Of a stretch of DNA of 8,540 nt, positions 4,835 to 8,540 are shown piece by piece; position 1 is the first letter of the stretch, and every line of letters starts with the position of its first letter. This stretch comes from Acidimicrobiaceae bacterium (lineage in GTDB: Bacteria > Actinomycetota > Acidimicrobiia > Acidimicrobiales > RAAP-2), in the NCBI GenBank assembly GCA_003133005.1, contig PKZI01000143.1:979-9518 (forward strand). The letters are read 5' to 3'. The position numbers and the translations under genes were made by a program. The notes under the pieces were generated by a model. That model was not told the origin of the DNA, searched no databases, and was given only the letters and a program-made list of their open reading frames with translations.

Positions 4835-5382
4835 TGTTCCCGTTGGTAGCCGACCTGCGAGATCGTCGCGTGGTGGTGATCGGAGCGGGTCGCGTGGGCG
4901 TCGACAAGGTCGCGGCATTACTCGCGTGTGGGGCCACGGTGACCCTTATCAGTGATCAGGTGCTGGCCCCGCTGCCCGAAGGGATCGCGGTAATTCTGCA
5001 CCGTCGCTACGAGTACGGCGATCTCGACGGAGCGCTACTCGTCGTCGCGGCGACTGGTGATCCCAAGGTCAATGATGAGATTGTTCGCGAGGCGAACGAA
5101 CGAAATATCTTGCTCAACACGGTTGATGACCTTGCGCGTTCGAATTTCTACTTTACCGCCAACTATCGCGACGGCGACGTTCTCGTCGCGGTCTCGACGG
5201 GTGGCGCGTCACCGGCACTCGCGCAGTGGGTTCGAAACCGTGTGGCTCACGTGCTGCCGAAGAACCTGGCCCGTGTCGCAGCACAGTTGCGCCGCGAGCG
5301 CACCGCGCTTCACGAAGCGGGTGAAAGCACCGAACGTCGTCCCTGGTCCCAACGCGTCGCAGAACTCGTGGACGAGGCCTAG
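4834..5382 (+). CDS. Precorrin-2 dehydrogenase / sirohydrochlorin ferrochelatase (CysG N-domain, Met8p-like)
   Basis: This enzyme would oxidise precorrin-2 to sirohydrochlorin with NAD+ and may also insert Fe2+ to give siroheme. From ATG 4834 it has 182 residues. Visible marks are the Rossmann loop V-I-G17-A-G19-R-V-G22-V-D-K25 with L-L-A-C-G-A-T-V-T-L, V-V-A-A-T-G-D (70-76), and the signature N95-T-V-D-D99. In CysG/Met8p the Asp of that signature is the shared catalytic residue for both reactions. V-S-T-G-G-A-S-P-A-L-A (120-130) marks the dimerisation/ferrochelatase region. It is somewhat shorter than CysG-N/Met8p at the C-terminus, so loss of chelatase activity is possible. Its ATG overlaps the cobA stop by one base; GTG 4831 or 4819 are in-frame but less likely. 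Together with cobA it covers the job of fused CysG, with the domain order reversed. It ends 12 bases before the opposing MFS stop. Confidence 0.9.
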   Translation: MFPLVADLRDRRVVVIGAGRVGVDKVAALLACGATVTLISDQVLAPLPEGIAVILHRRYEYGDLDGALLVVAATGDPKVNDEIVREANERNILLNTVDDLARSNFYFTANYRDGDVLVAVSTGGASPALAQWVRNRVAHVLPKNLARVAAQLRRERTALHEAGESTERRPWSQRVAELVDEA

Positions 5383-5394
5383 GGACCTGCACCG

Positions 5395-6678
5395 TTAAGC
5401 ATCCGGTGTCGAGAGCGTCGAACGATCACGACCGTCCTCGTGCGCGCTCAGGTGACGTCGCAAGTTGAGCATCAAGAGCCCACCGGCGAGCGCGGTGAGT
5501 CCCGTGCTCAGAGGCCACCAATTTCCTAGACCATTCGCGAAATAAATTCCCGTGATCGCCGGAGCGAGTGACCCCGCGACGCCCCACGTAAGGCCCTGAG
5601 CCGCGTTGTAGCGACCGCGTAGGTGCTCGGGCGCGATGTCGTTGACGAGCGCGGGACCAACGGGCTGCAACAGTGTTTCACCGACAGCGAAGATCGCCAT
5701 GGCGAGACAGAGCGATCCAATGGCGACGAACTTCGGGAGTCCCAGCGTGGCGTCAAGGATGATCCAAAAGACGAACCAAAGAATCGACGTTGTCGCCATC
5801 ACCGTCGTGCGACTCTTACCCTCGATTCGGTTAAGGACCCATAGTTGGGCGAGCACGATCGTGGTGGTGTTGAAGAAAAACATCACGCCAATGGCGTGCA
5901 CCGAGAGATGAAGGTCATTGACAACGAAGAGGCTGAAGCCCGCATCGAGCGATCCGTAGCCGCCAATCATCAGCACCAACATCGCCAGCACCACCATGAC
6001 GAGGCGCTTGTCGCGCAGCACTACGTTCCAACCCTCGGCGCTCTTAATTGGATCGTCGCGGTGTTCGGTGACGGGACGACCGTATTTTCGAAGCGTGAAC
6101 AAGAGGAACACCGACACGAAGGTGACGCCGGCGTTAAAGAGGTAGAGCGTCTCAAATGTGATGGGACGGTGGACATTGACGATGACCGCCGACACGAGCC
6201 CTCCAAAACCAATGCCGAGGTTGACGAGCATGAAGTTAAGACCGAAGGCCCGTTGTCGGTGATCTTCGTGAACCAGACGGCTAAGCATGGTCGAACTCGG
6301 TCCCCAACCCGCGTTGCCGAAAACTGCGAGCATCATCGCCGCGACAATGGCCTCGGTCTTGGTACGAGCGAACGCGAAGACGACCAACGACGCGGCGTCG
6401 AGCACGTACGCGCAAACCATGACGCGAAACGGTCCGAAGCGATCGGTGGAGGTGCCCCACAAAGGACTGGAGCAGAGTCCGGCTATTGCCGATATCGCGA
6501 GCAGGACCGTGGCGAAGCTCGTCGAGAATCCGCGCACATTGTGGAGGTAGACCACGTAGAGCGAAAGCGTCAGTCCCATGCCCATGCACGTGATGAAGGT
6601 GCATGAGTAGAAACGTCGAAGTGGACCGTTGATTGCTATTCGAAAATCCGCCGGCACGAGCGCCTCGAGCAATTTCAC
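5395..6678 (-). CDS. Major facilitator superfamily transporter (12-TM, DHA1-like)
   Basis: The 427-residue product shows twelve predicted hydrophobic segments in two halves joined by a polar loop (R-K-Y-G-R-P-V-T-E-H-R-D-D, about 200-212). The MFS motif A is present between segments 2 and 3 as W74-G-T-S-T-D79-R-F-G82, with Asp79 and Arg80 conserved. A second-half counterpart is degenerate. The segment G-N-A-G-W-G-P-S-S (about 120-128) and the later G-E-T-L-L-Q-P-V-G-P-A-L-V-N-D-I-A-P (about 340-360) are typical of drug:H+ antiporter-type permeases. The substrate cannot be told. The start is GTG 6678 at the beginning of a basic, amphipathic lead-in; no clear ribosome site lies upstream. The gene is divergent from the desaturase, sharing a 119-base gap with an inverted repeat, and convergent with the siroheme unit. 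No regulator gene is adjacent. Confidence 0.88.
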   Translation of the reverse strand: MKLLEALVPADFRIAINGPLRRFYSCTFITCMGMGLTLSLYVVYLHNVRGFSTSFATVLLAISAIAGLCSSPLWGTSTDRFGPFRVMVCAYVLDAASLVVFAFARTKTEAIVAAMMLAVFGNAGWGPSSTMLSRLVHEDHRQRAFGLNFMLVNLGIGFGGLVSAVIVNVHRPITFETLYLFNAGVTFVSVFLLFTLRKYGRPVTEHRDDPIKSAEGWNVVLRDKRLVMVVLAMLVLMIGGYGSLDAGFSLFVVNDLHLSVHAIGVMFFFNTTTIVLAQLWVLNRIEGKSRTTVMATTSILWFVFWIILDATLGLPKFVAIGSLCLAMAIFAVGETLLQPVGPALVNDIAPEHLRGRYNAAQGLTWGVAGSLAPAITGIYFANGLGNWWPLSTGLTALAGGLLMLNLRRHLSAHEDGRDRSTLSTPDA

Positions 6679-6703
6679 AAGAACTCAAGGCTACTTTTGC
6701 TAG

Positions 6704-6723
6704 CTTGTGCGGTGAATCACAAG
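6704..6723. promoter_or_regulatory. Candidate operator between divergent MFS and desaturase genes
   Basis: CTTGTG (6704-6709), an 8-base spacer and CACAAG (6718-6723) make a perfect 6-bp inverted repeat. A third copy, CACAAG, lies at 6676-6681 on the MFS start codon, 42 bases (about four helix turns) from the other. Position and symmetry suggest a repressor site acting on one or both promoters. No matching regulator is in the window. Confidence 0.35.
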
Positions 6724-6785
6724 AGTTGAAACGCGAAGAGGATTCTCAGGGTTACGCTTAAGGGAGTTACTTCATCGCGAATATT

Positions 6786-6792
6786 GAAAGAG
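6786..6792 (+). promoter_or_regulatory. Ribosome binding site deciding the desaturase start
   Basis: GAAAGAG ends five bases before GTG 6798, favouring that start over GTG 6792, which overlaps the site itself. Confidence 0.45.
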
Positions 6793-6797
6793 TGCCC

Positions 6798-7736
6798 GTG
6801 GCCACGAAACGATTACCAAAGAGTCGCACTGATCTTCTCGATGAAATCGCTCCGGACGTCGAGCGTTTGTACAACCGCCACCTCGAGGCGCCACGTCTTT
6901 GGTACCCGCACGAACAGATCGATTGGGGCACTGGCGAGAGCTTTCTTGATCGACCATGGTCGGAGTCGGACTATCCCCTCAGTTCGGGCGTGCGAAGTGC
7001 GATCTACGTCAACTTGTTAACCGAAGACAACTTGCCGTACTACACGACCGCGTTGTACGAGCGTTCACCGGCTGGCCATCCAATTCGTGAGTGGAACAAT
7101 CAATGGACCATGGAAGAGAATCGTCACGCCATGGTGATGCGCGACTGGGTGCACATCAGCCGATGCATTGATCCGACCATGCTTGAAGATGGGCGACGCG
7201 TGCAGATGAAGAAGGCGGAAGTCCCTCATCCTGAATCGTTCGCGGACATGATTACTTACGTGGCGTTACAAGAACGCGCTACACAGATCGCACACCGCAA
7301 CACCGGGGCCAAGTTGCCCAAGGACGACAAGATGGGTCGCAACGTGCTTGCACTCATCGCAGGTGACGAGACGAAGCACTACTTGTTCTACCGTGACCTC
7401 GCTCAAGCGGCCTTCGCCATCGATCCTTCTACGATGATGATCTCTGCGGCGAAGCAAATCAGCGCCTTTGCGATGCCAGGTACGGGCATTCCGGCCTTCA
7501 CCCGTCACGCCGTTCGAATTTCTCGCGAAGGTATTTACGGGCTCGGCCAATACTTGAAGGACGTCCTCGGTCCCGTGTTGGCGTTGTGGGACGTCGAGCA
7601 CCTCGGGGGCCTCAGCGCCGAGGCAGAAAAAGCACGGCTCGTGCTCGAAAGCGTGCTCTGCAAGATATCTGAGACCGTCGAGCGAATGTCCCAAAAGGCC
7701 GCCAGTAGTGCGGCCGTAGCTTCCGCGGCGCTCTAG
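6798..7736 (+). CDS. Soluble di-iron acyl-[acyl-carrier-protein] desaturase (DesA-like)
   Basis: This enzyme would introduce a double bond into ACP-bound fatty acyl chains using O2 and reduced ferredoxin. All six ligands of the plant stearoyl-ACP desaturase di-iron site have counterparts. Numbered from the alternative GTG 6792 they are E78 (L-T-E-D-N-L), E109 and H112 (E-E-N-R-H), E161 (L-Q-E-R-A-T), and E193 and H196 (D-E-T-K-H). The start used here, GTG 6798, removes two residues. The helical bundle, the absence of membrane segments and the total of 312 residues fit the actinobacterial DesA1/DesA2 group rather than membrane His-box desaturases. It is cytoplasmic. It lies near an AMP-binding acyl-CoA ligase, but a gene on the opposite strand separates them, so they are not an operon. 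The C-terminus is an Ala/Ser-rich, probably flexible tail (A-A-S-S-A-A-V-A-S-A-A-L). It converges on the PLDc_N gene with a 4-base gap. Confidence 0.92.
   Translation: MATKRLPKSRTDLLDEIAPDVERLYNRHLEAPRLWYPHEQIDWGTGESFLDRPWSESDYPLSSGVRSAIYVNLLTEDNLPYYTTALYERSPAGHPIREWNNQWTMEENRHAMVMRDWVHISRCIDPTMLEDGRRVQMKKAEVPHPESFADMITYVALQERATQIAHRNTGAKLPKDDKMGRNVLALIAGDETKHYLFYRDLAQAAFAIDPSTMMISAAKQISAFAMPGTGIPAFTRHAVRISREGIYGLGQYLKDVLGPVLALWDVEHLGGLSAEAEKARLVLESVLCKISETVERMSQKAASSAAVASAAL
7697..7715 (+). other. Inverted repeat near the desaturase 3' end
   Basis: GGCCGC (7697-7702) and GCGGCC (7710-7715) pair perfectly across a 7-base loop, inside the Ala/Ser-rich tail of the desaturase gene. No T-tract follows, so this is at most an mRNA hairpin upstream of the stop rather than a classic terminator. 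Confidence 0.35.
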
Positions 7737-7741
7737 AGCGC
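7728..7741. terminator. Perfect 14-bp palindrome at two convergent stop codons
   Basis: GCGCTCTAGAGCGC is its own reverse complement. It contains the desaturase TAG (7734-7736) and touches the last base of the opposing gene's stop (7741-7743). As a hairpin on either strand it would have a 5-bp GC-rich stem and a CTAG loop, without a T-tract. It could act as a weak bidirectional end signal or be incidental. Confidence 0.3.
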
Positions 7742-8040
7742 TACTGCTTAGAGTTCGCGACGTTCCTGACGTAGTCCTCGAACGCCTTTTGCTGGGCCGC
7801 GACGGCGTGGAGTTGGCGTTCGTGCATTGAACCACCTCGAACCAGGAGGTACGCCAGTGTGCCGATCAACGGCAACACGATGATGAAGAGTACCCACAGC
7901 GCCTTGGCGCCACCACTGAGGTCGTGACTGCGGAAAATGTCGACCATGACGTGAAAGACGAAAATGATCCACACGAAGAACAACGCGAAGTAGAGCGTGG
8001 ACATAAAAACATCGAAGAGCGGATAGTTCGAGGCAAGCAT
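7741..8040 (-). CDS. Small PLDc_N-domain membrane protein
   Basis: The 99-residue product has two membrane segments (about 12-34, aromatic-rich, and 48-67). Between them lies the family motif D-I-F-R-S-H-D-L-S-G (about 34-43) followed by A-K-A-L-W, then I-V-L-P-L-I-G-T-L-A-Y-L-L-V-R-G. This is the phospholipase D N-terminal (PLDc_N) module that occurs alone in many Actinobacteria, often followed by a short cytoplasmic tail as here (E-R-Q-L-H-A-V-A-A-Q-Q-K-A-F-E-D-Y-V-R). There is no HKD catalytic motif, so it is not an enzyme by itself and its role is unknown. ATG 8040 has AAAAGGA (8053-8047) six bases upstream, a good ribosome site. It is divergent from the acyl-CoA ligase and convergent with the desaturase. 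Confidence 0.85.
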   Translation of the reverse strand: MLASNYPLFDVFMSTLYFALFFVWIIFVFHVMVDIFRSHDLSGGAKALWVLFIIVLPLIGTLAYLLVRGGSMHERQLHAVAAQQKAFEDYVRNVANSKQ

Positions 8041-8194
8041 GAGGGTTCCTTTTGATCGTGGATGAAGTCGTCTCTTCCAACCTACGGGTTCGATTCAGGC
8101 TTCGTCGTGTCTTTTGTTGGTCGCGAGGTGCGACGAATCGGGGCCTTGATGAGCAATTTGGTTCCACAATCTGCATAGGATTTTGGGAACAATC

Positions 8195-8200
8195 AAGGGG
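8195..8200 (+). promoter_or_regulatory. Ribosome binding site deciding the acyl-CoA ligase start
   Basis: AAGGGG ends five bases before GTG 8206. A TANNNT box, TAGGAT (8176-8181), lies further upstream, but I see no -35 box at standard spacing. Confidence 0.55.
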
Positions 8201-8205
8201 GCCGC

Positions 8206-8540
8206 GTGGGAATCAGTTTGCAAGAGGCAATAGCCGCCACGTCCGCGCCCGGTCAACCTTTTGAGGTCATTGAGGTCGAGCGCGACGGCGTCACGAATCG
8301 CCTCTTCAAGAACGCTCCTTCGACATTGCGCGACTTTTTCGATCTCGCGCGCGGCAATACCGCAACCTTCTTGGTGTACGAGGACGAAGAGTGGAGTTTC
8401 GAGGAGGTGTTGCTCGAGGCCGACGCCCTCGGCGCGGCACTCGTAGATCGCTACGGCATCAGGCCCGGCGACCGCGTGGGCATTGCCATGCGTAATCTTC
8501 CCGAATGGATCATCTCGTTCGACGCGATTCTCTCGGTGGT
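8206..8540 (+). CDS. AMP-binding acyl-CoA synthetase, N-terminal part (runs off the window)
   Basis: The frame is open from GTG 8206 to the right edge, giving 111 residues. The pattern is that of the N-terminal part of fatty-acid/acyl-CoA ligases of the ANL superfamily. A helix (S-T-L-R-D-F-F-D-L-A-R-G) is followed by F-L-V-Y-E-D-E-E-W-S-F-E-E-V (about 57-70), L-G-A-A-L-V-D-R-Y-G-I-R-P-G-D-R-V-G-I-A-M-R-N (about 78-100) and L-P-E-W-I-I-S-F-D-A-I-L. The family activates a carboxylate with ATP to an acyl-AMP and then forms the CoA thioester. The P-loop, adenylate and A8/A10 motifs lie beyond the window, so activity and substrate class cannot be judged. The position, not far from an acyl-ACP desaturase, fits a fatty acid substrate but does not prove it. 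The start is supported by AAGGGG at ideal spacing. Confidence 0.86.
   Translation, partial: MGISLQEAIAATSAPGQPFEVIEVERDGVTNRLFKNAPSTLRDFFDLARGNTATFLVYEDEEWSFEEVLLEADALGAALVDRYGIRPGDRVGIAMRNLPEWIISFDAILSV

Noticed and set aside
4304..4918. 204-codon minus-strand frame across cobA and the dehydrogenase gene
   Set aside because: It lies antisense to two well-identified siroheme enzymes and is Arg/Pro-rich with no family features.
5390..5415. CACCG-N9-CGGTG inverted repeat at the siroheme/MFS convergent junction as a terminator
   Set aside because: A stem of only 5 bp with no T-tract on either strand; too weak to call.
5845..6606. 253-codon plus-strand open frame opposite the MFS gene
   Set aside because: The translation is a charged His/Arg/Glu-rich antisense product of a convincing 12-TM transporter. 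Long antisense frames are common at this GC content.
8085..8100. GGGTTCGATTC, resembling a tRNA T-loop
   Set aside because: The flanking bases do not form a T-stem, and no anticodon arm, D arm or acceptor stem can be built around it.

Overview
The window reads as chromosomal DNA of a moderately high-GC actinobacterium, possibly from Acidimicrobiia or a related non-model lineage. The pointers are a deazaflavin (F420)-type DUF385 oxidoreductase, a soluble di-iron acyl-ACP desaturase of the DesA type, a PLDc_N small membrane protein, an HExxHxxGxxD mini-zincin, frequent GTG starts, and TANNNT boxes about 6 nt upstream of start codons (a leaderless-transcript signature). The lineage is inference; the gene families are read from the sequence.

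Layout. (1) 1-814, minus strand: a type II toxin-antitoxin module with a Phd/YefM-like antitoxin and a RelE/ParE-like toxin that runs off the left edge. Its lower GC suggests an accessory insert. (2) 815-1223: about 400 bases with no convincing gene, holding a 10-bp direct repeat and a weak promoter. (3) 1224-3023, plus strand: a small zinc metallopeptidase, an unrecognised protein, a DUF385 nitroreductase-like enzyme with a leaderless-type promoter, and, one base after its stop, an unrecognised membrane-anchored protein. (4) 3029-3868, minus strand: an RNase Z/arylsulfatase-like MBL-fold hydrolase. (5) 3956-5382, plus strand: a siroheme unit consisting of a promoter, a possible 34-codon upstream ORF, uroporphyrinogen-III methyltransferase (cobA), and a CysG-N/Met8p-like dehydrogenase-ferrochelatase. 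These three reading frames join through GTGA/TGATG overlaps. (6) 5395-6678, minus strand: a 12-TM MFS transporter. (7) 6798-7736, plus strand: the acyl-ACP desaturase. (8) 7741-8040, minus strand: the PLDc_N membrane protein. (9) 8206-8540, plus strand: the N-terminus of an AMP-binding acyl-CoA ligase.

How the genes fit together. The two siroheme enzymes together perform the job of the fused enterobacterial CysG, turning uroporphyrinogen III into siroheme for sulfite or nitrite reductase, neither of which is visible here. The desaturase and acyl-CoA ligase both act on fatty acids but are separated by a gene on the other strand. Three convergent gene pairs are packed with gaps of 4-12 bases and no classic hairpin/T-tract terminators. 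The rest looks like ordinary housekeeping. I see no clearly novel multi-gene system. The best leads are the upstream ORF coupled to cobA, the self-overlapping promoter/operator of the toxin-antitoxin module, and the coupled pair of the DUF385 enzyme and the unknown membrane protein.
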